Assembly: GCA_012838745.1 (NCBI GenBank)
Contig: DUOS01000036.1
Location: 1 to 34,844, forward strand
Source: Treponema sp.
Lineage (GTDB): Bacteria > Spirochaetota > Spirochaetia > Treponematales > Treponemataceae
DNA: 34,844 nucleotides
Direction of reading: 5' to 3'
Shown here: one piece after another, positions 1-7,960 of the stretch
Layout of the letters: the number at the start of each line of letters is the position of its first letter
Numbering within the stretch: position 1 is the first letter of the stretch
The notes under the pieces: model-generated
Told to the model about the DNA's origin: nothing
The model's database searches: none
The model's input: only the letters and a program-made list of their open reading frames with translations
Made by a program: the position numbers and the translations under genes

Positions 1-217
1 CCTTCTTTCCTCGGCATACAGCAGTGCGGAAAAGCTTAAGGGAACTGCAGATGCAAAAGCCTCCCAAATTTATGCGGAATCATTTAGCAAGGATCCCGAA
101 TTTTACAGTTTTTGGAAATCTATAGAAACATATAGAACAACAATACCCCGCTTTGAAAAAGTGCTTTCAACTGATATGGATTACTTTAAGTATCTGTACT
201 CCCCTAGTGGCAGATAG
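1..217 (+). CDS. hflC: HflC-type protease modulator, C-terminal fragment (5' end outside window)
   Basis: The frame is open from the left edge (codons starting at base 2) to the TAG at 215-217, giving about 71 residues. The peptide contains AEKLKGTADAKASQIYAE followed by KDPEFYSFWKSIETYR and ends near DMDYFKYLYSPSGR. This matches the C-terminal end of HflC band-7/SPFH proteins, where an Ala/Glu-rich helix precedes a KDPEF-YxFxRSLExYR block. HflC normally pairs with HflK in the inner membrane and encloses the FtsH protease; an hflK gene is expected just upstream but is not visible. The stop lies 2 bases before the next ATG at 220, so the two genes are probably translationally coupled. Only the tail is available, so membrane anchor and SPFH core cannot be judged. 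Confidence 0.85.
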   Translation, partial: LLSSAYSSAEKLKGTADAKASQIYAESFSKDPEFYSFWKSIETYRTTIPRFEKVLSTDMDYFKYLYSPSGR

Positions 218-219
218 AA

Positions 220-1809
220 ATGCGTATAGTTTCTCGGACCCAACACGAGGGCCGCACAGTATTAGCTATTTCAACCGGCTTATCCGCCCATGCGGCGGCT
301 AAGTCTCGGTTGCAGCGGGGTAAGCGGCCTCATGGCTACCTCATTACACCTGCAGGAGTAGTTCATCCATGGATACCAGAAGGTACGTTTTGTCGGGATG
401 CCCGGGATGATGCTCGTGTCCAACGGGAAGGTGGGGGCATTCTGCATATATGGGGTCCGGATTTTGACGGCGTATCCCTGCTAGATATTATAACTAATAC
501 TGACACTGAAGCAGCTTGGCTTGCTTTTCATCGTTGCTTTACTATAATTGCACGAGCTGCTTCGGGCGCAGGCCCATTGGGAAGTGCCCTACTCAGCGAA
601 GCGGCCCAATCGGGTCCAGAAGCTATTTTTCGAGCAAAAGATAATTCGGTACTTATCCTTCCCGGTGACACGTATCGGCGTAGCCTCGCTTCACACGGAG
701 TTACCGTAGAACGGGAAAATCGCCTTGAGTGGGTTTTACCAGACAATGATCAGAAATCTCCAGAGCACGGTATAGCTTTTTTGGCGGGTGCATGTGCCTA
801 CCGAATCGTAGGTGGGGTTTCTCCTTTTATGAATACCACCTTCTGGTCTGTTCAAGAAAAGGTTAAAGAAACCGAAGATACCTTTTTAGCTCGTCTTATT
901 AGGTCTGGGTACGTACTACCTCTTAATTTATTACAACCAAAAATAAATAGTTCTCTTTGCAAAAATATAATGAACGCAATTACTATGGCCGAACCCGCAG
1001 CGGTTACGTCAATCTTTGAGTTCGGTGAATCATATTCTAATCTTATAGATTTACAATCTTTACAAACAGACACTCCTCAAGCCTTGTTAGCGAAGAAAAC
1101 AGCATTTGAGCAAAAACAGATGCGTCGGCTTTCTCAATCCACTTTTGTACAGAAAAACACGACAAAATTTCTTGTTATAGGGATTATAGCGGCCTTTGTT
1201 ATTATTTTTGGTGGTATTTTTATAACAGATATGGCGTCAAAACCCACTACAGAAGGGCTTGAGCCCCAAGAAGTTGTTAACGGATTTTATGAAGCAGTTG
1301 ACCTGCTCGATTCAAATACCCTTCAAGCCTATTCTTCAAAAAGTGCTTTTAAAGAGTATTCTGGCTTTTTAACTTCCATGTATATGACTCTCCGCTTTAG
1401 AGAAAACTATGAGGGCGAATCAAAGATTTCGACTCCGATAGAAATTTTTGAAAAGAAACTAGACAATACTCATATTGTTTATGGTATTACAAATTTAACC
1501 TGCCAAGAATTAAACCGAAGCAAAGATTTAATAGAATTCAATATAGGGTTTTATCTTTTTATACCGGAAAATCTTGCTGAACAAAATGAACTGCCGGACA
1601 CTACACACAGGGAAATTGAAGAACCACTAGCCGTGTATTACTACCGTGATACCTGCACGCTTTCATTAAAAAAAGGCCGGTGGATTGTCTCAGATATCCA
1701 GGCTATAGAACGAAGCATTATAGAAAAAAAGGGAACACGTATTTTTGAGGCGATAGCCGAAGGAAGCGGGGCAACCCTGCCCTACGCCCCCTCAGCAAAA
1801 AATCAATGA
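220..1809 (+). CDS. Single-pass membrane protein of unknown function, cytoplasmic N-terminal domain (possible degenerate kinase fold)
   Basis: I do not recognise a named family for this 529-residue protein. It has a soluble region at residues 1-310, one strong transmembrane segment at about 316-336 (FLVIGIIAAFVIIFGGIFI), and a predicted extracytoplasmic domain of about 190 residues. No signal peptide precedes it, so N-in/C-out is the likely topology. The N-terminal part carries scattered echoes of a protein-kinase C-lobe: GIAFLAGACAYRIVGGVSPF at 184-203 resembles the helix F/TG-PF region, and LPLNLLQPKINSSLCKNIMNAI resembles the helix H/I region. I see no HRD, DFG or Lys-Glu pair, so it would be a pseudokinase if the fold is real. 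The start of the outer domain (EVVNGFYEAVDLLD) is vaguely NTF2-like. It follows hflC by 2 bases and its stop overlaps the convergent lepB stop by 7 bases. Being a gene is very likely; its function is unknown. Confidence 0.85.
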   Translation: MRIVSRTQHEGRTVLAISTGLSAHAAAKSRLQRGKRPHGYLITPAGVVHPWIPEGTFCRDARDDARVQREGGGILHIWGPDFDGVSLLDIITNTDTEAAWLAFHRCFTIIARAASGAGPLGSALLSEAAQSGPEAIFRAKDNSVLILPGDTYRRSLASHGVTVERENRLEWVLPDNDQKSPEHGIAFLAGACAYRIVGGVSPFMNTTFWSVQEKVKETEDTFLARLIRSGYVLPLNLLQPKINSSLCKNIMNAITMAEPAAVTSIFEFGESYSNLIDLQSLQTDTPQALLAKKTAFEQKQMRRLSQSTFVQKNTTKFLVIGIIAAFVIIFGGIFITDMASKPTTEGLEPQEVVNGFYEAVDLLDSNTLQAYSSKSAFKEYSGFLTSMYMTLRFRENYEGESKISTPIEIFEKKLDNTHIVYGITNLTCQELNRSKDLIEFNIGFYLFIPENLAEQNELPDTTHREIEEPLAVYYYRDTCTLSLKKGRWIVSDIQAIERSIIEKKGTRIFEAIAEGSGATLPYAPSAKNQ

Positions 1810-3473
1810 GGAACCCCTGCTCTTGCTGGTGGCCAAAACCTAAACAGAGCAGTTCCCATAATGCGCTCTGACGGAACCCATTGAGGATCTAGATTCGAGT
1901 GATATAAAAATGATAGCGGATCTTGGATATCAACCGGCACTAGCGTTACTGTATACGAATGGCGCATATCAAGAGAATTAAGCCGATTATCACCCATCAA
2001 TAAAAATGCATTTTCAGGAATACTCTGATCTGGTGGAAATTCCGCCATATTGCGTTGATCATGAACAGCCATGAAAAAACGGTAGGTATCTGCTTCTGAA
2101 AGAAGCGCACGCCTCTGAGTATCACGAACGAATTCGGAAGCGGTTACATTTGCCGTCATGAGTTCAGCATTTCGAACCACTAACTTTCCAAAAGCAATCT
2201 TTAAAAGTAAATTACAGTTTTGAGATCTTGTTTCAAAAAGATTTTTTGGGGATTCAGATTGAGACCACGCCGTTAAAAAAGAGCGAAACCATGCAGCACC
2301 ACCGTTTGTAGTTAGTAAAACACGGGAAATAGTATCATTCGCTTGAAACAATGATAAAATCTCTCTTTCTTCTTGCGAAACTAGGTCAGGATCAAATCCA
2401 ACAGAGTCTGCAACCGGCTTTAGGTTTTCAAATCGTTTAGCTATTTGAATAAGCTCAGTAAGCGCAGCGTCTGTATTCAGCTCAGCACGCAGTGATTCAA
2501 CCGAAAGAAGAAGATCATACGCTTCTCGAGAAAGGGGAACGTTTCTTACGAGGGAGAGTTGTGAGCGAGGCAGGGAAGCAATATCCCAAGCAGCCCAACG
2601 CGCTTCTTCTTGTACTGGAAGGTATTCATCATCGTTTTCTTGTTTCGAATACAGAACCCCATCTACCATCATGAGTTTCTCACCTGGAAGCCCCACCACA
2701 CGTTTTACCAGAGGATCAGCCTTCACTGCGCCGGACTCATCTCGGTTAATGTTAACAGTGGTAAATGAAAGCATGTACACCAGCTGAGAAACAAAGGATC
2801 TCAACCGTGCCTCACGAGTATCATTATAATGCGGGTTACTGAAAACTACGATATCGCCTCGTTCATAGGTACGCATGCGGGGTATTCCTACCTGGGTAAG
2901 AGGAAACTTAGGGCCAGAGACTGTCTTTACAACAACGACACGGTCCTTAACCATAAACTCAGGTACCATAGATTCTGAAGGAATTTCATACAGCTGAAAA
3001 AAGAAAAGATTAATGAGCAAAACCAAACAGGCCGCCTGTATCAGAGCATCGATCCATTCGAAAGCATGAACTATAATCGGCTTCTTACCTGAAACAGGTT
3101 TTTCTAGTGACGGGTAATAACGGTGCACCCGTTTGTCGCTGAGTCTAAACAGGAGAATAGCAATGGTTACGGTAATAACAAGCCATAAAGAAACTGAAGC
3201 AAGATCAAGTAAAAACCCTGTCTCTGATATACCTGCTCTCCGTGCTACAAGGGCAGCAAAAAGAACGAAAACAAGGTATTCCAATAGTTTCTTTACCACT
3301 GTTAGCTTTTTTCTCGAAGGAGAATGAACAAAGCGAAATACAACGAAATAGAAAACGAGAGAGTATAAGAATGTTACAAGGAATCCAACCAGAGGAACTC
3401 CGCCAGAGAAGGATACACAAGTTAGAGTAAATAGAGCAGTACAAACTGAGCAGAGTACAAATAAAATCGTCAT
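1803..3473 (-). CDS. lepB: Signal peptidase I with extra N-terminal membrane segments and a large insertion
   Basis: This protein removes signal peptides from exported proteins at the outer face of the cytoplasmic membrane. The ATG at 3473 is chosen because GGAGG stands 4 bases upstream; an in-frame start 15 bases earlier (3488) lacks such a site, and residue numbers here count from that earlier codon. The catalytic serine is in SESM (about S173) and the general-base lysine in VKRVVGLPGE (about K262). The conserved GDNRLNSLDMRH block is at about 499-510. Between Lys and GDNR lie about 235 residues, roughly twice the E. coli spacing, so a helical insertion of 110 or more residues is present. 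About five hydrophobic segments precede the catalytic domain, more than the one or two usual in LepB. It is monocistronic and divergent from the fumarase gene, sharing a short promoter region. Confidence 0.93.
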   Translation of the reverse strand: MTILFVLCSVCTALFTLTCVSFSGGVPLVGFLVTFLYSLVFYFVVFRFVHSPSRKKLTVVKKLLEYLVFVLFAALVARRAGISETGFLLDLASVSLWLVITVTIAILLFRLSDKRVHRYYPSLEKPVSGKKPIIVHAFEWIDALIQAACLVLLINLFFFQLYEIPSESMVPEFMVKDRVVVVKTVSGPKFPLTQVGIPRMRTYERGDIVVFSNPHYNDTREARLRSFVSQLVYMLSFTTVNINRDESGAVKADPLVKRVVGLPGEKLMMVDGVLYSKQENDDEYLPVQEEARWAAWDIASLPRSQLSLVRNVPLSREAYDLLLSVESLRAELNTDAALTELIQIAKRFENLKPVADSVGFDPDLVSQEEREILSLFQANDTISRVLLTTNGGAAWFRSFLTAWSQSESPKNLFETRSQNCNLLLKIAFGKLVVRNAELMTANVTASEFVRDTQRRALLSEADTYRFFMAVHDQRNMAEFPPDQSIPENAFLLMGDNRLNSLDMRHSYTVTLVPVDIQDPLSFLYHSNLDPQWVPSERIMGTALFRFWPPARAGVPH

Positions 3474-3498
3474 AAAACCTCCGTACACTAAAAAAGAA

Positions 3499-3507
3499 AG
3501 TATAGCA
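3499..3507 (-). promoter_or_regulatory. Extended -10 promoter element of lepB
   Basis: On the minus strand the sequence reads TGCTATACT, an extended -10 (TGn) with a 5/6 hexamer. It lies 25 bases upstream of the lepB ATG, leaving room for a short leader with GGAGG. No good -35 is visible, which is common when TGn is present. It is back to back with the fumarase -10. Confidence 0.5.
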
Positions 3508-3522
3508 AAAAAGGTGCGGGCA

Positions 3523-3531
3523 GGCTATACT
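3523..3531 (+). promoter_or_regulatory. -10 element directly before the fumarase start
   Basis: TATACT at 3526-3531 ends 9 bases before the ATG at 3541. Transcription starting the usual 7 or so bases downstream would begin within about 3 bases of the start codon, predicting a leaderless or nearly leaderless mRNA. No -35 hexamer or Shine-Dalgarno sequence is evident before this ATG. Confidence 0.4.
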
Positions 3532-3540
3532 TTTATTATC

Positions 3541-5163
3541 ATGAATTTTGATCAACTACCTCTGCCTCCCGATCTTTCAATTAAACTTTCCACGGATGGC
3601 TTTCTTTTAATTCCAGATTTGGCCTTCACTCTACTCGCACAAACCGCCTTTTCTCGTCTCTCCTTTACCTTTACCCGAGAACATCTTGATCATCTTGTTC
3701 ACATTGTTACTGATAAAAAAAACAGTCACAATGATAGATTAATAGCTTCTTATCTCTTAAAAAATGCCTGCATTGCTTCGAAAGGTGTTCTTCCCCTCTG
3801 CCAAGACACCGGCACTGCGCAGGTTTTTGCTTGGAAAGATTACCGTATTCAAACATCTGGAAACGATTCGATAGCTCTTAGCCAGGGTGCCGAAACAGTG
3901 TGGCGCAAAGAAAACTTGCGCTATTCAACGGTAATCCCTGAATCCTTCTTTACTGAACATGATGCTGGGAATAATCTTCCCGCTCAAATACTTATTACTG
4001 CTACGGGAAACACCCAAGGCCAAAAACCTTCTTCGCCCGCATATCGCTTCCTTTTTTGCGCTAAGGGCGGTGGATCTTCTAATAAGACCACTTTTTTTCA
4101 AGCAACAAAGGCTATCCTTACACCGGAAGCCTTTGAGGCTTTTCTAAAAAGAGAAATTGCTTCTTTGGGAACGGCCGCCTGCCCTCCCTACACCATTGCG
4201 GTTGTAGCCGGCGGAATAAGCCCAGAACAAAATCTCCTCGCCTTAAAACTGGCAACCACTGGTTTTTTTGATCGAGAGGTGCCCGGCTTTGATTATCAAA
4301 TAGCAGGAGCCCTACCCCGAAGAGATACTGAGCTGGAACAACTAACTATGAAACTAGCTCAAGAAACTGGTCTTGGCGCCCAGTTTGGTGGAACAGCCTT
4401 GGCTACCAGCGCCATAGTGCTTCGCCTTCCCCGCCACGGTGCGAGCATGCCTCTTTCAATCGGAGTCTCTTGCTCCGCACACCGAAACCTTCATGGAGTT
4501 ATCGATGAAAATGGTATTTGGTTAGAAAAAACAGTACTAGACCCAGCAGCTATACCAGAAATTGCAGAGGGTGCAGCATATTGTGATTTACCCGCCCAAA
4601 AGGCCTTAAGAATATCTCTTGACGACGGTATTCCAGCCGTTTTATCTCGTCTTAAAGACAGTAAACCAGGAACGCCCCTCTTACTCACTGGGGATCTCAT
4701 CCTAGCTCGCGACGCGGCTCATGCTCGATGGAAGGAAGCGATCTCCCAAGGCAAAGCGTTGCCATCGTACACTACGAAGTATCCCATTATGTATGCAGGT
4801 CCGGCGAAAACCCCCAAAGGAGCCTGTTCTGGCAGCCTCGGGCCAACAACAGCAGGGCGAATGGATTCGTATGCAGACGATCTAATGAGCCGCGGGGCGG
4901 CCCTCATTACCCTCGCAAAGGGCAACAGAAGCAATATATGGACACACGCCTGCAAACAGTACGGCGGAGTGTACCTCGGCCTACCTGGAGGGGTTGCAGC
5001 CCTTATTGCCGAACAGTATATCACAGCAAGTTCTGTCCTTGATTACCCAGAGCTTGGTATGGAAGCAGTTCGCCTCGTCAGTGTAAAAAACCTTCCTGTT
5101 TTTTTACTCACTACAGCAAACGGAGAAGATTTTTATAGTAATATTAGGGAGAAAACACTATGA
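3541..5163 (+). CDS. fumA: Fumarate hydratase, class I (iron-sulfur)
   Basis: Class I fumarase interconverts fumarate and malate using an oxygen-labile [4Fe-4S] cluster. Counting from the ATG at 3541 (540 residues, close to E. coli FumA), all three expected cluster cysteines are present: C87 in LCQDTGTA, C214 in GTAACPPY and C311 in GVSCSAHRN. The C-terminal beta domain is included in the same chain (KYPIMYAGPAKTPKGACSG, QYGGVYLGLPGG), so this is the single-polypeptide form, not the split alpha/beta form. An in-frame GTG at 3514 is possible but would lie upstream of the putative -10 box, so the ATG is preferred. The stop overlaps the next gene's start by ATGA (5160-5163), so the HPt protein is probably translationally coupled to it. 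Confidence 0.93.
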   Translation: MNFDQLPLPPDLSIKLSTDGFLLIPDLAFTLLAQTAFSRLSFTFTREHLDHLVHIVTDKKNSHNDRLIASYLLKNACIASKGVLPLCQDTGTAQVFAWKDYRIQTSGNDSIALSQGAETVWRKENLRYSTVIPESFFTEHDAGNNLPAQILITATGNTQGQKPSSPAYRFLFCAKGGGSSNKTTFFQATKAILTPEAFEAFLKREIASLGTAACPPYTIAVVAGGISPEQNLLALKLATTGFFDREVPGFDYQIAGALPRRDTELEQLTMKLAQETGLGAQFGGTALATSAIVLRLPRHGASMPLSIGVSCSAHRNLHGVIDENGIWLEKTVLDPAAIPEIAEGAAYCDLPAQKALRISLDDGIPAVLSRLKDSKPGTPLLLTGDLILARDAAHARWKEAISQGKALPSYTTKYPIMYAGPAKTPKGACSGSLGPTTAGRMDSYADDLMSRGAALITLAKGNRSNIWTHACKQYGGVYLGLPGGVAALIAEQYITASSVLDYPELGMEAVRLVSVKNLPVFLLTTANGEDFYSNIREKTL

Positions 5164-5501
5164 AAGACATAGCCCTCGAATCGGCCCTAGCCCGAATTGA
5201 CAATGACCATGAAATTTATCTTGAACTTATTGCTGTCTTTCTCGAAGATAGCCAAACCGATATAGAGAAGCTTTCCCAAGCAATTAACGAAAACGATACA
5301 AAAAAAGCAATATACCATACTCACAAGCTCAAAGGTGCAGCTCTCACACTCGGAGCAGATAAATTTTCATCTCATGCAGAATCTCTTGAACAAGAACTTA
5401 ACAAAACTGAAGCACGAGAATGTCGAATTCTTTTTGAAAAGGCCGAAACGGCGTATTATGGAGCAATAACTCGACTCAAGGAAATTGAAAAGGAATTATA
5501 A
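5160..5501 (+). CDS. Stand-alone HPt (histidine phosphotransfer) domain protein
   Basis: This 113-residue protein is essentially one HPt four-helix domain. The phospho-accepting motif is HTHKLKGAALTLGA, with H55 as the predicted phosphorylated histidine followed by the standard K-L-K-G-A pattern. HPt domains relay phosphate between hybrid kinase receiver domains and response regulators in the cytoplasm. No histidine kinase or receiver gene is adjacent; the nearest receiver protein is the response regulator at 31679-32401, far away on the other strand. The gene overlaps the fumarase gene by four bases (ATGA) and is very probably co-transcribed with it, an odd pairing. The family call is strong; the partner proteins are unknown. 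Confidence 0.9.
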   Translation: MKDIALESALARIDNDHEIYLELIAVFLEDSQTDIEKLSQAINENDTKKAIYHTHKLKGAALTLGADKFSSHAESLEQELNKTEARECRILFEKAETAYYGAITRLKEIEKEL

Positions 5502-5590
5502 ATACATTCCTAAACGTGAAATTTATTAATAAGTTTATAAGGCTAAAGGTATTTCCTCTAAACCCGAAAATTAAAGAACCGGGAGGTACC

Positions 5591-5806
5591 ATGAAAAGTT
5601 ACTATATCAGAACCTATTCCGGTTCAACAGACTATCTTTCTATCCTCGACGAAACCGCTGAGGGTTTTATGGTTCGTATCTATCGAGATCAGGATGGTTA
5701 CGAAAAGATCATCGACGAGTATATGCCTGCTTCATTATTCGAAAGTTGCATACGCACTGGGTATTTACTAGAAATAGAAAAAAAGGCTGCATCAGCCTCA
5801 GCGTAA
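5591..5806 (+). CDS. Small conserved-looking hypothetical protein (71 aa)
   Basis: The ATG at 5591 is preceded by GGGAGGTACC, a strong Shine-Dalgarno site, so the longer in-frame opening at 5516 is not used here. The protein begins MKSYYIRTYSGSTDYLSILD and is soluble, with alternating aromatic and charged residues that suggest a small beta-rich fold followed by a helix (YMPASLFESCIRTGYLLEIEKK). It ends in a low-complexity AASASA tail. I see no signal peptide, membrane segment or metal motif. It lies 89 bases after the HPt gene in the same orientation and ends 10 bases before the convergent miaA stop. I do not recognise the family. Confidence 0.75.
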   Translation: MKSYYIRTYSGSTDYLSILDETAEGFMVRIYRDQDGYEKIIDEYMPASLFESCIRTGYLLEIEKKAASASA

Positions 5807-5816
5807 AAAAAAAACA

Positions 5817-6716
5817 TTAAAAAAACTGCTCAACTTGAGATACGGCGGCCGAAAGGTTGCCGTTTTCTATCCAAGATACTACAACACCCTTACGTTCCAT
5901 TCCTCGAAACCATGTTTCCTGCCGTTTAGCAAATTGACAAATCATTGTATAAAGGCGATTGGAATATTCTTCTAACGTTGGGATTTTACCCTGCAAATAC
6001 TCAGCAGTTGCTCGATATTCGAGGCCGAGGCGTTCAAGCCGTTCCCAACTAATACCACTAGCATGAATCTGCTCTACTTCTTCTATCAAACCCTCTTCTA
6101 TGCGTGCATCTAAACGAATACGAATTCGTTGGCGAAGTTCACTTCGGGGGAAGCATATACCGAGAACGAGTGGTTTAAAATTAATTGGAGGAAGCTCATC
6201 ACCTTCTGGGCACTCGGCGATTTCAATAGCTCGAACAAGGCGTTCACGATCGTCTAAGTCGGTACGATTATGGATTTCGCGCTTGGATTGTAAAAGCCTA
6301 GCCTGCAAAGCATCACTATCTAAAGGTTCGAGTTCCTTTCGCAAAGATTCATTTCTTGGAACATCTCGAAAACGATATCCTCGTATGATTGAGTCAAGAT
6401 ACATTCCAGTCCCCCCTACCATAATAGGCAAGGCTCCCCGAGATTGCACCTCATTAAAAACACGGTAAAAATCACGTTGATACTGATACACAGAATATTC
6501 ATCGGGTAAAGAAACAATATCCACAAGGTGATACGGAACCTCGCCGTATTCACGTAAATCTTTACCTGAACCAATATCTAAGCCGCGGTACACTTGCCTA
6601 GAATCGGCAGAAAGTATTTCTGCTGAAAATTTACGAGCAAGGGCTACCGCACAAGAAGTTTTTCCTGTCGCAGTAGCTCCAAGAACTACTAATGCATTTC
6701 TATCTTCCGTTACCAT
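5817..6716 (-). CDS. miaA: tRNA dimethylallyltransferase
   Basis: MiaA transfers a dimethylallyl group to N6 of adenosine 37 in tRNAs that read codons starting with U. The P-loop is GATATGKT near the N-terminus, followed by EILSADSRQVYRGLDIGSGK, which contains the conserved DSRQVY catalytic and tRNA-contact block. MVGGTGMYLDSIIRGY is the conserved isoprenyl-transferase motif and LGLEYR is also typical. The C-terminal block ICQFAKRQETWFR matches the family KRQxTWFR motif. About 299 residues from the ATG at 6716, close to E. coli MiaA. An alternative ATG at 6734 adds six residues and lies deeper inside the upstream gene. The start overlaps the 3' end of the rlmI-like gene by 7 bases, so the two RNA-modification genes form a coupled pair. 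Confidence 0.95.
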   Translation of the reverse strand: MVTEDRNALVVLGATATGKTSCAVALARKFSAEILSADSRQVYRGLDIGSGKDLREYGEVPYHLVDIVSLPDEYSVYQYQRDFYRVFNEVQSRGALPIMVGGTGMYLDSIIRGYRFRDVPRNESLRKELEPLDSDALQARLLQSKREIHNRTDLDDRERLVRAIEIAECPEGDELPPINFKPLVLGICFPRSELRQRIRIRLDARIEEGLIEEVEQIHASGISWERLERLGLEYRATAEYLQGKIPTLEEYSNRLYTMICQFAKRQETWFRGMERKGVVVSWIENGNLSAAVSQVEQFF

Positions 6717-7900
6717 ACCCGCATCACGGCACATTTTAAATAGTCGGATTCTGGGTATCCAGAAAGAGACGGATGATCAGAAGAAGGACCATACCTACCA
6801 AGAATCTGCACGGTTTTCTTAGCGTCCATAGCTGAGCTCTTTACCATGTGATAAAACTGTTCATCGCTAAAAAAATGGGAACAAGAACAACTAATTAGGT
6901 ATCCACCGCTTTCAATAATCTTCATTGCTCGCAGGTTAATTTCTTTATATCCGCCATATGCCTTGTTTACCATTTTCGCACTCTTAGTAAACGCAGGCGG
7001 ATCCAAAATAATACAATCATAGCGATCACCAGCTCGATCGGCAGCTTTTAAAAAATCAAATACATCTGCGGTTTGTGCAGTAACAACTGAACCTGCATTA
7101 TTAAGGGCAATGTTCCGTTGTACTGTTTCTACAGCGGTATCAGATATATCAACGGCAAGCACAGAAGCGGCTCCACCCTTCCAAGCATTTAAAGCAAAAG
7201 ACCCCGTATGAGTAAATGCATCAAGCACACGTTTTCCCGCAACTAAGGGAATAATCCGGCGACGGTTTTCTTTTTGATCAAGAAAATAACCCGTCTTTTG
7301 GCCATTTTCCAAATCGACCAACATATCTATGCCATTTTCACAAATAACTATTTCAGAAGTTCCTGCTCTACCTATCCAACCCTTGCGTTCTTCTATGCCC
7401 TCTAGCGCCCGCACGTGTACATCACTTCGTTCAAAAATTCCCACGGCACCAGTATATTCGGTCAGCACGGAAATGATGTCGTCTCTAAAACGGTCAACGC
7501 CGAGCGTTAAAAACTGAACGGAGAGAAATACTTTCCCAGATTTAGTAACAAAGCGGTCACATATAAGCCCGGGGATGAGATCTGCCTCAGCAAAAATTAA
7601 CCGGTACGATTCATCTTTAGAAAACTGTGTTTTTCGTAATTCACACGCGCGCGCAATCCTTCGTTCAAAAAAAGAACGATCAATTTCTTCCTCGCGATCC
7701 CGAGTAAAAATGCGTACAGTAATTTTAGATTGACGGTTGATTATCCCACGTCCCAAAAAAAGTCCCGATTTTGTCATTACTTCAACCGGAGTACCGTCGG
7801 CACAGGGACCTTGAAACTGACCAATCTCGTTATCGAATATCCATGGATGCCCAAGTCGTATTCGATTTTCTTCTTTATGCTTTAAGAATATTCTATCCAT
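6710..7900 (-). CDS. rlmI: RlmI-type 23S rRNA (cytosine-C5) methyltransferase
   Basis: This 396-residue protein matches the length of E. coli RlmI, which methylates C1962 of 23S rRNA. An N-terminal PUA-like region (HKEENRIRLGHPWIFDNEI) precedes a central domain and a class I SAM-binding fold. Motif I is VLDAFTHTGSFALNAWKGG, the acidic SAM contact is VLAVDIS, motif IV is ILDPPAFTKS, and ISCSCSHFF contains the catalytic cysteine region. The homologue RlmK/YccW has the same architecture, so the exact target is inferred. There is no clear Shine-Dalgarno; a TATACT hexamer at 7911-7916 on this strand lies 10 bases before the ATG. It is divergent from the M48-like gene and is the promoter-proximal gene of the rlmI-miaA pair. 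Confidence 0.9.
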   Translation of the reverse strand: MDRIFLKHKEENRIRLGHPWIFDNEIGQFQGPCADGTPVEVMTKSGLFLGRGIINRQSKITVRIFTRDREEEIDRSFFERRIARACELRKTQFSKDESYRLIFAEADLIPGLICDRFVTKSGKVFLSVQFLTLGVDRFRDDIISVLTEYTGAVGIFERSDVHVRALEGIEERKGWIGRAGTSEIVICENGIDMLVDLENGQKTGYFLDQKENRRRIIPLVAGKRVLDAFTHTGSFALNAWKGGAASVLAVDISDTAVETVQRNIALNNAGSVVTAQTADVFDFLKAADRAGDRYDCIILDPPAFTKSAKMVNKAYGGYKEINLRAMKIIESGGYLISCSCSHFFSDEQFYHMVKSSAMDAKKTVQILGRYGPSSDHPSLSGYPESDYLKCAVMRVW

Positions 7901-7925
7901 AATAACGCAGAGTATATCGGTTTTG

Positions 7926-7954
7926 TTGCCTTAAGCATACTGGTGTGTTATTGT
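7926..7954 (+). promoter_or_regulatory. Putative leaderless promoter of the M48-like gene
   Basis: TTGCCT (7926-7931), a 17-base spacer and an extended -10 TGTTATTGT (hexamer TATTGT at 7949-7954) precede the ATG at 7961 by only 6 bases. Transcription would start at or next to the A of the ATG. Hexamer matches are 4/6 each, helped by the TGn, so this is a moderate prediction. Confidence 0.4.
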
Positions 7955-7960
7955 ATTTAT

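Noticed and set aside
3205-3555. 116-residue minus-strand frame covering the lepB start
   Set aside because: It overlaps lepB in another frame, whose start has GGAGG and whose protein is recognisable. The composition (many Cys, Phe, Ser) is that of a shadow.
5516-5590. Longer N-terminus for the 71-residue protein
   Set aside because: The start at 5591 has a strong GGGAGG while the upstream ATG at 5516 lacks one.
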